A stretch of 64,000 bases of DNA from an uncultured Acetobacteraceae bacterium (GCA_903877125.1 CAIRCM010000186.1:43024-107023); one strand, 5' to 3'. Counted from the stretch's first letter, positions 29,919-40,279 are shown. A program made the numbers and translations. The notes: generated from the letters alone by a model not told the origin.

Positions 29919-31904
29919 CTACCCGCCGCCCGCCGTCGGCAAAAGGCCGGGCGTCCGGACATGCCGCGTCGCCGTCGATCGCGTCATCGCTTCATGCCAG
30001 GCCTGGAATGTCAGCAGGCTCCAGACCAGGGGATTCCAACCGCGTCCTCGCACGGCGTAATCCTCCCAGACCCGGCGGCAGGCATCGACGTTCAACAGCC
30101 CGTGGCGGCCCAACGCCTCCCGGGTCATCAGCGCCTCGGCCCATGGGCGCAGCGTGTCCCGCAACCAGATATGCACGGGCGCCGTGAAACCCATCTTTGG
30201 CCGGTCCACCAACCCGCGCGGCACGTAACGGTCCAACACCGCCCGCAACGGCAGCTTGCCACGGCCGCTGTCCGATTTCCGTTCGGCGGGAAAACGCCAG
30301 GCCATCTCGATCACCCGGCGATCCAGCAGCGGGCAACGCACCTCCAGCGCCGTCGACATACTGGCTCGGTCGACCTTGGCGAGGATGTCGTCGATCAGGA
30401 ATGTGCCGCTGTCCATGAACATTATGCGGTCGATATCGGTGGAATGCCCGAGGCAGTAGGCATCCGCCATCAGCGGATTGCATCGCCGCCCCCCTGCCGT
30501 CGTCAGATCGGCGGGAGCCGGGCTCCGCGACATGATCGCGGCATTGAAATGTTCCGCCACGTCATCCGACAGCAATTCCCCGAGCAGTCGCAGCCGCCGT
30601 TCGCCGCGGCCCCAGCCGACGAAATCCGCCAGCGGACGCGCCATCCCGCTTGCTGTCACCCCGGCGAGCCAGCGCAACGGTTGCGGCGCGGCACGGCGCC
30701 GGGCCAGCCAGCGCGCCGCATCCCGATACCGGTCGTAGCCGGCGAAGAATTCGTCGCCGCCATCCCCCGACAGCGCCACTGTCACCTCCCGGCGCGCGGC
30801 ACGGCTCAGCAAAGTCGTCGGGATCGTCGAATCGTCGGCAAGCGGTTCGTCGAAAATCTCCGCCAGATCGCCCATCAACCCCAGCACATCGTTCGGCCGG
30901 ATCACCGTTTCATGATGCACCGTCCCCAGATGCGCGGCGACCGCCCGGGCATGGCTGGTCTCGTCCCACTTCGAAAGTCCAAAGCCGACCGAAAACGTAT
31001 GGATCGGCTGACCGGTGCGACGCGCCATCAGCCCGGCGATCAGGCTCGAATCGATGCCGCCGGACAGCAGCGCGCCAACCGGCACATCCGCTGTCATCCG
31101 GATGGCCACGGCGTCGTGCAACACGCTGTCCAGCTCGTCGATGGTCGGTATGTTCCCCGACGCACAGGCATCCAGCCCGCGCAGCGCCGTATCCTTCAGG
31201 TCCCAATACCGGGTCAGCACCGGGGCGGACCGCGGCGATGCCCCTGGCCCAAGCGCCATCACATGGCCGGGCGGCACCTTTCGGGCGCCCTGAAAGATGC
31301 TCTGCGTGCCCAGCACATAGCCGAGAGACAGAAAATCGCTCAGCGCGGCGCCATCCACCCGCGTATCGAAGTCGGGATGACGCCACAACGCCTTGAGTTC
31401 GGAGCCGAAGACGAAATCCGTACCCGCCCAGGCATAATATAACGGCTTCATGCCGATGTGGTCGCGGGCAAGAAACAAGGTTCGGCTTTGCCGGTCCCAG
31501 GCCGCGATCGCGAACATCCCATTCGCCCGCGTTACCGCTTCGACCACCCCCCAACGGGCAATCGATTCGACCAGTACCTCGGTGTCCGAATGACCCCGCC
31601 AACGCAATGTCCCGGACGCATCGTCAAGCGCCCGCCGCAGCGACGGTGCGTTATAAATCTCCCCGTTCAGCGTCAGCACCCAACGGCCATCGCTGGACAT
31701 CATCGGCTGGTGGCCGGCCGGGGACAGATCGACGACCGCCAGGCGACGAGCACCAAGGGCGATGCCCGCGGTGGCGTCCATCCATGTACCGGCGTCGTCC
31801 GGACCGCGATGCGCCAAACGATCGCGCATGTCCGCAACCAGCAAACCGGTCGATCGTTCGCACGCGAGCCCCGCGGGATTCAGCAACCCGACAAATCCAC
31901 ACAA
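29919..31904 (-). CDS. asnB: Asparagine synthase (glutamine-hydrolysing)
   Basis: TTG start at 31904 gives M-CGFVGLLN (Cys2 nucleophile); LSGGIDSSLIAGL, SGDGGDEFFAGYDRY. Confidence 0.9.
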   Translation of the reverse strand: MCGFVGLLNPAGLACERSTGLLVADMRDRLAHRGPDDAGTWMDATAGIALGARRLAVVDLSPAGHQPMMSSDGRWVLTLNGEIYNAPSLRRALDDASGTLRWRGHSDTEVLVESIARWGVVEAVTRANGMFAIAAWDRQSRTLFLARDHIGMKPLYYAWAGTDFVFGSELKALWRHPDFDTRVDGAALSDFLSLGYVLGTQSIFQGARKVPPGHVMALGPGASPRSAPVLTRYWDLKDTALRGLDACASGNIPTIDELDSVLHDAVAIRMTADVPVGALLSGGIDSSLIAGLMARRTGQPIHTFSVGFGLSKWDETSHARAVAAHLGTVHHETVIRPNDVLGLMGDLAEIFDEPLADDSTIPTTLLSRAARREVTVALSGDGGDEFFAGYDRYRDAARWLARRRAAPQPLRWLAGVTASGMARPLADFVGWGRGERRLRLLGELLSDDVAEHFNAAIMSRSPAPADLTTAGGRRCNPLMADAYCLGHSTDIDRIMFMDSGTFLIDDILAKVDRASMSTALEVRCPLLDRRVIEMAWRFPAERKSDSGRGKLPLRAVLDRYVPRGLVDRPKMGFTAPVHIWLRDTLRPWAEALMTREALGRHGLLNVDACRRVWEDYAVRGRGWNPLVWSLLTFQAWHEAMTRSTATRHVRTPGLLPTAGGG

Positions 31905-32104
31905 ACAAAACCACTCCAACCGACGGTGGCCACAGAACATGCCGGGGCTTCTTGTAACCCAATGTATCGCGCGGCCACCCCGTCCGCAAACAAATCGGAC
32001 AAGCATACGAAAAATACACAAAGCGCGCCCGTCACCGGCCCCTGTGCCAAACCGGCCGAAGCAGATAACGTCGCCGGCGAAAACAACCCGCCGAGAGGAA
32101 ACCC

Positions 32105-33070
32105 ATGGGCAAGATCATCATAGCCGACAACCCGCTGAACGAAATCACGATTGCTCGGGAACTCCTCCCGCCCAGCCTGGACGCGGTCTTCGCGAAGCAC
32201 GGCAGCCCGGAATTCAATGCCGCGCTTGGCGATGCCGTGTGCCTGGTCGGGTTCGGCGACGGCAGCATGGATGACGCATTTTACAAACGCGCACCGAAGC
32301 TGAAGCTCGTGCAACTGCTCTCCGCCGGGTATGATCGTATTGATATCGAGTCCGCCCGCCGAGCCGGCGTTGCCGTATGCAACAACGGTGGCGCGAATTC
32401 CACCGCGGTTTCCGAACATGCGATCATGCTTATGCTGGCGGTGTCGCGCAGTCTCATCTGGCAGCATTCGAATGTCGCCGGTGGCCGCTGGCGCGGCAAC
32501 AACGCCTCCGAGGTCAAGTTGTACGAGATGTACAACAAGACCCTAGGCATTGTCGGCCTCGGCACCATCGGCAGGAAAACCGCCAAACTGGCGCGCGCCT
32601 TCGGCATGCGGGTGCAATACTACGATGTCACGCGCCTCAGCGAGGAACATGCGGAATCGATCGGCGTCCGTTTCGCGTTGCTCGAAGAACTGCTCCGCAC
32701 CTCCGACATCGTGTCGCTGCATGTGCCGCTGCTGCCGTCGACCAAGCACATGATCTCGACCGAACAGCTCAAGACGATGAAGAAGTCGGCCTATCTGATC
32801 AACACCTGCCGCGGCCCGGTGGTCGACGAGCCCGCACTGATCGAGGCGCTGTCCAACGGCACCATCGCCGGCGCGGGTTTGGACGTGTTCGATCAGGAGC
32901 CGCCGCCGCCGAACAATCCGTTGTTCAACCTGCCGAACGTGGTGCTGACCGCGCATTTCGCCGGCCCGACGTGGGACACCCAGTATTCCCGGTTCCGCAA
33001 CGCCTACGACAACTGCCAGCGCATCCTGCGTGGCGACAAGCCTCTGTGGATCATTCCCGAGCTCCAGTAA
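32105..33070 (+). CDS. 2-hydroxyacid dehydrogenase (D-3-phosphoglycerate dehydrogenase-like)
   Basis: LGIVGLGTIGRKTAKLARAFGMRV Rossmann motif; NTCRGPVVDEPALIEAL. Confidence 0.88.
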   Translation: MGKIIIADNPLNEITIARELLPPSLDAVFAKHGSPEFNAALGDAVCLVGFGDGSMDDAFYKRAPKLKLVQLLSAGYDRIDIESARRAGVAVCNNGGANSTAVSEHAIMLMLAVSRSLIWQHSNVAGGRWRGNNASEVKLYEMYNKTLGIVGLGTIGRKTAKLARAFGMRVQYYDVTRLSEEHAESIGVRFALLEELLRTSDIVSLHVPLLPSTKHMISTEQLKTMKKSAYLINTCRGPVVDEPALIEALSNGTIAGAGLDVFDQEPPPPNNPLFNLPNVVLTAHFAGPTWDTQYSRFRNAYDNCQRILRGDKPLWIIPELQ

Positions 33071-33130
33071 GGCAGCGTCGGCAAATAAGTGCGCCAGCAT
33101 GCCGACTAAGCTGCCGCTCAAAACAAAAAC

Positions 33131-33185
33131 TTAGGGCCTGTTCGAACCGCTGCATCGATTCGATTATCTTCGAACAGGTCCTAAG
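33131..33185. repeat. Inverted repeat / hairpin
   Basis: cttagggcctgttcgaa (33131-33147) / ttcgaacaggtcctaag (33169-33185), one mismatch. Confidence 0.6.
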
Positions 33186-33187
33186 CC

Positions 33188-34093
33188 TTATCGGCTGAGA
33201 ATCACCAGCAGCACACCGCAAACGACCAGTGCGAGCCCGGCGACATCGCCGGGCTTCAGCACTTCCTTCAGATAAAACCGGCTGAACAGCAGTGTGAACA
33301 CGACCTCGACCTGACCGACCGCGCGCACCATCGCGATCGGCGCGATGGCGAAGCCGGTGAACCAGCAGGCCGATCCGCAGCCCGACAGCGTGCCGACCCA
33401 CATCGAACTCCGCCAACTCGTGAAAGCCTTCTTCAACTCCGCCGGTTCCCGCCACAGCAGATAGGCGCCTTGCATGCCGATCTGCATGGTATTGGCCACC
33501 ACCAGACCGAACAGCGCGCGGATCGTCAGGTTGGGATCGGGCAGCGCCTGATTTGCGAACTTGATGAACACCGTGGTGAACGCGAACAATAGCCCCGCGC
33601 CCAGCCCGCACAGTGCTGCCGGCTGCACCGTCGCCCGCAGCAGGTCACCCGGTTTGAAGCCTTTCCCCGCCAGCGACAACGTCATCACCCCAACCAGCCC
33701 AACGCCCATGCCCCCGATGGCGAGCGGCCGCAGGTTTTCGTGCAACAAAACGAACGCCAGGATCGCGCTTTGCACCGTTTCGGTCTTGGAATACGCCGTA
33801 CCCACCGCGAAATTCCGATAACCGAAGGACATGATCAGCAGGTTGGTCGCCAGTATCTGCCCGATCCCGCCCAGCGCGCTGTAGACCAGAAACGGTCCGT
33901 TGGCTCGCGGCATCGGCGCCCCGGTCACGATCATCGCGATGATGAAAATGACCAGCGCTGTTGGCATACCGTAGAGGTAGCGCACGAATCCCGCGCCATT
34001 CACCGACAACAGCCCGCGCAGCTTTTGCTGCATCGCCGTACGCCAGCACTGAAACAGCGCGGCCGAGACCGCGATCGGGATCCAGATCGGCAT
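33188..34093 (-). CDS. EamA/DMT-family transporter
   Basis: Multi-TM with two-repeat architecture; AVGTAYSKTETVQSAILAFVLLHENL. Confidence 0.78.
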   Translation of the reverse strand: MPIWIPIAVSAALFQCWRTAMQQKLRGLLSVNGAGFVRYLYGMPTALVIFIIAMIVTGAPMPRANGPFLVYSALGGIGQILATNLLIMSFGYRNFAVGTAYSKTETVQSAILAFVLLHENLRPLAIGGMGVGLVGVMTLSLAGKGFKPGDLLRATVQPAALCGLGAGLLFAFTTVFIKFANQALPDPNLTIRALFGLVVANTMQIGMQGAYLLWREPAELKKAFTSWRSSMWVGTLSGCGSACWFTGFAIAPIAMVRAVGQVEVVFTLLFSRFYLKEVLKPGDVAGLALVVCGVLLVILSR

Positions 34094-34096
34094 CGT

Positions 34097-35053
34097 CTAT
34101 CGCCGGGTCAGCTTACGAACCCGATGCGTTTCCGAATCGCCGATATAGATCGCCCCATCAAGCCCTACCGCCGCCCCATGCGGCCGCGCCAGACCAGCCC
34201 CTGTACTCGGCCCCGCGATGGTGTCCACGATCCACGTCTTGGCATCGATCCGCCGTATCGCGTGGTTTTCGGTGTCCACGACGTAGATGTTTCCCGCCGG
34301 ATCCACCGCCATTTCCTTTGGCGCCGCGAACACCGCCTTGCCGGCATCGCCGCCATCGCCGGCATACCCACGCACGGTGGGCGTGCCCGCCACGGTCTGA
34401 ATCACCCCGTCCCTGATGCGGCGGATGCTGCTGCCCTGCCGCTCCATCACGTACAGCGACCCGTCCGGCGCGAAGGCAACGGCGCGTGCCCCGAATATCC
34501 CCGCCGCCGTCGCCGGCCCCCCATCGCCGGCGTGTTCCGCCGCGCCCGTCCCGGCAAAGGTCGACAGCACACCAGTCGACAGATCGACCACCCGCACCCG
34601 ATGATCCGCCACATCGGCGATATAGAGGTGCGTCTGGCTGGGATCGAGCGCCAGGCCGTTCGGCTCCACCAGCCCCGCATGCGCCAAGGTCGCCATCTGG
34701 CCGGCGGTGTCGATCCGCCGAACCCGCCCGTTCAGCCGGTCGGCGAAGAAAATCTCACCGGAACGGGCCACGACGACGCCGTACGGCTCGTTCAACAGTG
34801 CCGCTGTGGCGGGGCCGCCATCACCCGAGCAGCCGCGTTCGCCGGTACCGGCGATGTTGCGGATGGTACCGGTGCGAGCATCGACCGCGCGGATGCAATG
34901 ATTGAAGGTGTCGGAAAAAACCATGTCGCCATCGGCAGTGAACGCGACGTCGAAGGGATTGTTCAGCAGCGCCGCCAGTGCCGGCCCGCCGTCGCCGGCA
35001 TGCCCTTGCGTACCCGTTCCCGCCACATCCGAAATGACCCACGGCATCGTCAT
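34097..35053 (-). CDS. NHL-repeat beta-propeller protein
   Basis: Repeated GDGGPALAALLNNPFDVAFTADGDMVFSD / GDGGPATAALLNEPYGVVVARSGEIFFAD blades. Confidence 0.82.
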   Translation of the reverse strand: MTMPWVISDVAGTGTQGHAGDGGPALAALLNNPFDVAFTADGDMVFSDTFNHCIRAVDARTGTIRNIAGTGERGCSGDGGPATAALLNEPYGVVVARSGEIFFADRLNGRVRRIDTAGQMATLAHAGLVEPNGLALDPSQTHLYIADVADHRVRVVDLSTGVLSTFAGTGAAEHAGDGGPATAAGIFGARAVAFAPDGSLYVMERQGSSIRRIRDGVIQTVAGTPTVRGYAGDGGDAGKAVFAAPKEMAVDPAGNIYVVDTENHAIRRIDAKTWIVDTIAGPSTGAGLARPHGAAVGLDGAIYIGDSETHRVRKLTRR

Positions 35054-35149
35054 GCTCCGTTTCCCCTCTTGACCCCCACGATGGTTGTCGGCGGCCTCAT
35101 GTCAAGCGTAGGATCGCGGCAATCGCACAAGCCATAGGGAACACCGAGG

Positions 35150-36763
35150 ATGGACAGCCAGACCGATATCTCGCGCGACAGTACCGCCAACGCCCTTTAC
35201 GCGAAACTGGAGGATCGCTGCCTCATGCGCGACCAGCGCGGCGCAAGCGACGTCTACTACGATCTGGTCAGGGCCGGCCGGCCATTGACCGAAATCGTCG
35301 CCGAGGGCGTGCGTATCCACGCACCCTACACCCACGTGCCCTATCACGAGCGGATCGACGACGGGTACCCCAATTTCGTCAACAACGACCACTGCCTCCT
35401 CAGCGCTCGGGCCACCATCAACCTGATGAAGCTGGTGCCGGAGCATCTGTCGATGCTGCCAATGGCGCAGACGATTTGGTACATCCCCACCGGCCTGGAC
35501 ATCTGGGCGCAGAAGCTGGATGAGGCACCGGGGCATTACACCCGCCACCGCGGCAATCACGGCGAACTCGAACCCAATCCGCCGGCGCCGAAAGTCTACT
35601 GGGAAGACCAGCAGCCATTGCGCGTGAACGCCCCGCTGAAGGAACGCCTCGGCGAATGGATGACGCAGGTCCACCGCGGCAACGTCATCGACGCCTATCG
35701 CCTGTTCCTCGGCAATTTCGAGGAAAAAGCCGACCGCAAGGCGGTGCTGGAGGAAATGTGCTTCGCCGGTCTCATCGACGTGCAGGACCGTGTTCTGCAC
35801 AATCGGTCCTACACGACCGGCCACAAGGCCTATCGCACCCGTTCGACCGTGGAACTTGGCAATTTCCTGGGCTGGGAAAACGCCCATAACGTGATCTACG
35901 CCGGGGCGCTGGATGTCGCGGTCGGTCCGCGCTGGTACTCGACCTACGAGTTCGCCTGCAACTGGATCCGGATGAACATCGAAGGCGAGGTCCTGCGCGC
36001 CGTGCCCATGGGCGGCGTCGGCGAGAAGGAAGCCGCGACCCTCCGCCAGACTGGTGCGGTACCGGCCGAGGACTCGCAGGCATTGATCCACGCCGTCACC
36101 CGCGGTCGCGAGCTTGATGCGATGGAGACCCTGACCCGGATGCTGAAATCCGGCCAGAACCCGCGGCGTATCCTGGACGTTCTGCAACTCGCGGTCGGCC
36201 AGATCGTGCTGGAGACGCGCGATCCCAACTGGTTCAACATGCCGCACCACTGCTACGAGTACCACAACACGCTGGCATGGTTCTGGGACAATTTCGATCA
36301 TCCCCGCCGGCTGCGGCTGCTCTACGTCGCCGCCAGCTTCGCCAACCGCGTGGCCGAGTGCCAGGCCGGTCTGAACGATTCCACCCCCTTCGCCGCCAAG
36401 GTGCCGGCAGGTGCCAGCGCGATGACCGCCGGGCAGATACTCGATCGGGTCGAGCAGGCCATTCTGACCCTGGACATGCAGGGCAGCATCGGCTGGACGC
36501 AGGCCTATTGCGAAAACGTGTCCGACAAAGCGCCGCTGGTGCAGCGCATCGCCTTGGCCGCCTGCCGGCATGGCAACGACCCGCACAATCAGGAAATCGC
36601 CCAGTGCATGCTGATGGATTGGGGCACCAACCAACAGCCCAACCGCGATCTGCTGCTGCTGGCCGCCGCCTGGCATACCGCCGGTCACCGCAAATACGGC
36701 GACACGCAGGAACCGTCGCGCCGCTTCGGCAAGGCGTTCGGCTTCGCTGAGATTTCCGCGTAA
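35150..36763 (+). CDS. Uncharacterised protein (537 aa), His-rich motifs
   Basis: Long ORF followed after 13 bp by a TauD-like gene; APYTHVPYHERIDDGYPNFVNNDHC and PHHCYEYHNTLAWFWDNFDHPRR motifs; family not confidently recognised. Confidence 0.75.
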   Translation: MDSQTDISRDSTANALYAKLEDRCLMRDQRGASDVYYDLVRAGRPLTEIVAEGVRIHAPYTHVPYHERIDDGYPNFVNNDHCLLSARATINLMKLVPEHLSMLPMAQTIWYIPTGLDIWAQKLDEAPGHYTRHRGNHGELEPNPPAPKVYWEDQQPLRVNAPLKERLGEWMTQVHRGNVIDAYRLFLGNFEEKADRKAVLEEMCFAGLIDVQDRVLHNRSYTTGHKAYRTRSTVELGNFLGWENAHNVIYAGALDVAVGPRWYSTYEFACNWIRMNIEGEVLRAVPMGGVGEKEAATLRQTGAVPAEDSQALIHAVTRGRELDAMETLTRMLKSGQNPRRILDVLQLAVGQIVLETRDPNWFNMPHHCYEYHNTLAWFWDNFDHPRRLRLLYVAASFANRVAECQAGLNDSTPFAAKVPAGASAMTAGQILDRVEQAILTLDMQGSIGWTQAYCENVSDKAPLVQRIALAACRHGNDPHNQEIAQCMLMDWGTNQQPNRDLLLLAAAWHTAGHRKYGDTQEPSRRFGKAFGFAEISA

Positions 36764-36776
36764 GGGGGGATAAATC

Positions 36777-37667
36777 ATGTCGTTGACCATCAAGGCGATC
36801 GATCCCGTCTCGCGCCCGTTTTTCGCGGGTGTGGTGTCGGGCATCGACATCACCAAACCGCTGACCCCGTCGGAAGCGGAGCAGATCGAAAAGGGCATGG
36901 ACGAATTCGGGGTACTGGTGTTACACGATCAAGCACTGACCGACGAGACCCAGATGGCATTCTCCCGCAATTTCGGGGAATTGGAACTAGCGACCAACAA
37001 TCTGCGCACCGACAAGGAGCAACGCCTGGGTGCGCACATCGCCGACATCTCCAACCTCGACAACGACAACAAGGTGCTGGGCCGGGAAAACCGGCGGCGG
37101 CTGTTCAGTCTGGGCACCAGGCTGTGGCACTCGGACTCCTCGTTCAAGGTCGTGCCGGCCAAGTTTTCGCTGTTGTCCGCCCGCATCATTCCGTCCGAGG
37201 GCGGAAACACCGAATTCGCCGATATGCGCGCCGCCTGGGATACGCTGGATCCGGAGACGCAGGCGGAATGCCTGCCGCTGGTCTGCGAGCATTCTCAGTT
37301 GTTTTCACGCGCCCTGATCGGTTTCGGCGACTTCACCGAGGAAGAGCGCAAGGCCTTCGCACCCGTGCAGCAACGCCTGGTGCGCACCCATCCGTCCACC
37401 GGGCGGAAGTCGCTGTATCTGGCGTCCCACGCCGGCACGATCCTGGGTTGGCCTATCCCGGAAGCGCGGGCGTTCCTGCGCGATCTGACCGAACACGCGA
37501 CACAGCGGAAGTTCGTCTATTCGCACAAATGGTCGGTGAACGACCTCGTGGTGTGGGACAATCGCGCGACGATGCATCGGTCGCGGCCGTTTGACGCGAC
37601 GCAGGTGCGCGACATGCATCGGACGACAGTCGCGGGGATACGCTCGACGATGGCCGAGGCCGCGTAG
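36777..37667 (+). CDS. TauD/TfdA family Fe(II)/2-oxoglutarate dioxygenase
   Basis: LWHSDSSFKVVPAKFSLLSARIIPSEGGNTEFADMRAAWDTL (HxD) and VVWDNRATMHRSRPFD. Confidence 0.9.
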   Translation: MSLTIKAIDPVSRPFFAGVVSGIDITKPLTPSEAEQIEKGMDEFGVLVLHDQALTDETQMAFSRNFGELELATNNLRTDKEQRLGAHIADISNLDNDNKVLGRENRRRLFSLGTRLWHSDSSFKVVPAKFSLLSARIIPSEGGNTEFADMRAAWDTLDPETQAECLPLVCEHSQLFSRALIGFGDFTEEERKAFAPVQQRLVRTHPSTGRKSLYLASHAGTILGWPIPEARAFLRDLTEHATQRKFVYSHKWSVNDLVVWDNRATMHRSRPFDATQVRDMHRTTVAGIRSTMAEAA

Positions 37668-37773
37668 TTTTAGCCACTGACGGCATGGCGGTCGGTTCGC
37701 CATTTGCGCCGACGCCTCTTGCCCTCCGCACCAGGACAGGGAACGATACCGCCGTGGAAAAGCGGAGGGCGCA

Positions 37774-39201
37774 ATGGTCAACTTGGTGGTACGCGGCGAT
37801 ACGGTTGTAACCCCAGACGGCGTGGGTGCTTACGACATCCTGATTGCCGGCGAGAAAATCGTCGCCATGGCGGCAAAAGGCAGCCTGCCGATACCCGAAG
37901 GCGCGAGGCTTATCGATGCCAGCGGCAAGATCGTCATGCCCGGCGGCATCGATCCCCACGTCCATTGCAAGTGGCATCTGCCCAATCCCGACGGCACCGC
38001 GGGGCTGACCGAACCGCCTGACGTCGTCAGCAAGGCCGCGGTCCACGGCGGCACCACCACGATGATCGACTTTACCCGAGCATCGCAGGGCGCGAACGTG
38101 CAGGACGCGATCGAGAAGCGGGAAGAGGACTGGAAAGGTCACACCGCCTGCGACTATGCCCAGCATCTGATGGTGGAAGGCGCGCTGCCGGTGCATCTGC
38201 CCGGGCAGGTCGCCGAGGCCATTCAAGCCGGCTTCCCCACGGTGAAAATCTTCACCACCGACATCACCCCGTCGCGAAAGGGCCGCATGGTCGATTTCGG
38301 CGACATCTGGGAGATTTTCCAGGTCCTCGCGGCGAACCAGGGGATGGGCGTCATCCATTCCGAAGACAACGATATCGTGATGCACATGTACGGCAAGCTG
38401 ATCCGCGAAGGACGGACCGGCTTCGAAAACATGGCCGAGGTGCACAATACCCTGTCCGAGGACATCTCCTTCCGCCGGGTGATGCGTCTCGCGGAAAAGG
38501 TGCCGGGCACAGCGCTTTATATGATGCACGTCTCCGCCGGATCGGGCGTGTCCGCCATCCGTGAGGCCCGCGCCCGTGGCGTGCCGATCTATGGCGAGAG
38601 CCTGCATCAGTACATGCTGAAAACCTCCGCCGACTACAAAACGAAGAACGGCCAGATCTATCACACCTACCCCTCGTTGAAATCGCCCGAGGATCAGGCG
38701 GCCCTATGGTCCGGCACGCTGGATGGCGCGATCAACTGCGTGGCGACGGATGAAATCTGCTGCACCCTGGCCAAGAAACTCCAGGGCGCGCGCATCGACG
38801 ACACAACCGGCGGCAACGCCGGCGTCGAGCCACGGGTGGCGCTGATGTATACCGAAATGGTCGGCAAGCGCGGCTATTCGCTCAACCGCTATGTCGATCT
38901 TGTATCGTCCAATGCGGCGAAGATCATGGGCCTGTATCCGCGCAAGGGTGCGCTGGCGACCGGGGCGGACGCGGATATCTGCGTGCTGGACCCCAACGAC
39001 AAACGGGTCATCACCGCGTCCGAACTGCATGAAGCCGACTACACCCCCTGGGAAGGCCACAAGATGGAAGCCTGGCCCTGCCTGACGGTCCTGCGGGGCA
39101 AGGTCGTCGTCGAAGGCGGCACGTTCAAGGGCAGCCTCAACGACGGCAAATGGCAGCACCGCAAAGTCGCGGCCGAAATGTTCAACGGCCCGCAACTTTG
39201 A
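37774..39201 (+). CDS. Dihydropyrimidinase/hydantoinase family amidohydrolase
   Basis: GGIDPHVHCKW metal-binding; ATDEICCTLAKK; LVSSNAAKIMGLYPRKGALATGADADICVLDP. Confidence 0.88.
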   Translation: MVNLVVRGDTVVTPDGVGAYDILIAGEKIVAMAAKGSLPIPEGARLIDASGKIVMPGGIDPHVHCKWHLPNPDGTAGLTEPPDVVSKAAVHGGTTTMIDFTRASQGANVQDAIEKREEDWKGHTACDYAQHLMVEGALPVHLPGQVAEAIQAGFPTVKIFTTDITPSRKGRMVDFGDIWEIFQVLAANQGMGVIHSEDNDIVMHMYGKLIREGRTGFENMAEVHNTLSEDISFRRVMRLAEKVPGTALYMMHVSAGSGVSAIREARARGVPIYGESLHQYMLKTSADYKTKNGQIYHTYPSLKSPEDQAALWSGTLDGAINCVATDEICCTLAKKLQGARIDDTTGGNAGVEPRVALMYTEMVGKRGYSLNRYVDLVSSNAAKIMGLYPRKGALATGADADICVLDPNDKRVITASELHEADYTPWEGHKMEAWPCLTVLRGKVVVEGGTFKGSLNDGKWQHRKVAAEMFNGPQL

Positions 39202-39464
39202 CGCTGGCCGAACAGCGGGACCTGCTGCGCGACTGCCTGCGCCTGTGGAATGTCGAGGCGCAGGTGGTCGTGGGTGACGACAACGTTTCGGTGGTGGCCA
39301 AAGACGGTGTCTACACGATCGTCGCCGGCGACCGGACCGTGCGCTGGTTTTTGCGCACGCCGGATCGCCCGGTCGCGCGGGCGGTGCCGTCCATCGTCGC
39401 GTTGTTGTCGCGCCTGCGTAACGCATTGGGCGCCGAGGGCGGCGCGATGCCTCGTTTTGGCTAA
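39198..39464 (+). CDS. Small hypothetical protein (88 aa), TTG start overlapping hydantoinase stop
   Basis: (M)TLAEQRDLLRDCLRLWNVEAQVVVGDDNVSVVAKDGVYTIVAGDRTVRWFLRTPDRPVARAVPSIVALLSRLRNALG; TTGA overlap. Confidence 0.6.
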   Translation: MTLAEQRDLLRDCLRLWNVEAQVVVGDDNVSVVAKDGVYTIVAGDRTVRWFLRTPDRPVARAVPSIVALLSRLRNALGAEGGAMPRFG

Positions 39465-39476
39465 GGGAGTTCAAAA

Positions 39477-40277
39477 ATGTCCGAACTGAAATCGATCCTG
39501 CGCAACCATATGAAGGAAAAGCTGGCGCGCGATGAGGTCGTGGCGTCGATGACCGTGCGCATGTCCCGCACCATCGAAATCGCCCGCATCGCCCAGACCG
39601 CCGGATTCGACAGCATCTACGTCGATATGGAACACAACACGCTGTCCATCGACGCCGTCTGCCAGATTTGCCAATCCGCCCAGCAGATCGGCATCACCCC
39701 GCTGGTCCGGGTTCCCGCCAACACCCCGGAATATATCTGCCGCGTGCTGGATGGCGGCGCCATGGGCGTCATCACCCCGCATGTCCGTTCGGCCGCCGAA
39801 GCGAAGGAGATGGTGAACCTCGTGAAATTCCCGCCCATCGGCCATCGTTCTGCTGGCGGCGCGCTGTCGCAGTTTCACTATCGCAGCTTCCCGATGCTCG
39901 AAACACAAGCGGCGATGAACGACGCGACATCCCTGGTGCTGATGCTGGAAACCAAGGAAGCCCTGGAAAATGTCGAGGAAATCATCGCCGTCGAGGGCGT
40001 CGACATGATGATGATCGGCAGCAACGATCTGACCGGGGAGCTCGGCATCAACGGCCAATACGACCACCCCCTGCTGAAAGCCGCGTTCGAACGCGCCATC
40101 GCCGCCGCGCGCAAGGTCGGCAAACACATCGGCATCGGCGGCCTCGCCGGCCGCGACGACCTGATGGCACAGTTCGTCCAGATGGGCGCGCGCTACGTGT
40201 CGACGGGCACCGACCTGGCGTTCCTGATGTCCGCCTGCACCGCGCGAGCGAAGTTCGTGAAGGGGATCAAGGCGTAG
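39477..40277 (+). CDS. HpcH/HpaI aldolase family protein
   Basis: AGFDSIYVDMEHNTLSID, MGVITPHVRSAAEAKEMV, VDMMMIGSNDLTGELGI. Confidence 0.88.
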   Translation: MSELKSILRNHMKEKLARDEVVASMTVRMSRTIEIARIAQTAGFDSIYVDMEHNTLSIDAVCQICQSAQQIGITPLVRVPANTPEYICRVLDGGAMGVITPHVRSAAEAKEMVNLVKFPPIGHRSAGGALSQFHYRSFPMLETQAAMNDATSLVLMLETKEALENVEEIIAVEGVDMMMIGSNDLTGELGINGQYDHPLLKAAFERAIAAARKVGKHIGIGGLAGRDDLMAQFVQMGARYVSTGTDLAFLMSACTARAKFVKGIKA

Positions 40278-40279
40278 CG

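Noticed and set aside
29544-31442. 632-aa plus-strand ORF opposite the NRDE and asnB genes
   Set aside because: Shadow ORF; Arg/Pro/His-rich translation and opposite strand has clear asparagine synthase
35102-36898. 598-aa minus-strand ORF opposite the unknown 537-aa gene
   Set aside because: Considered as alternative to the plus-strand gene; plus-strand protein looks globular and is closely followed by tauD-like gene, whereas minus product is low complexity
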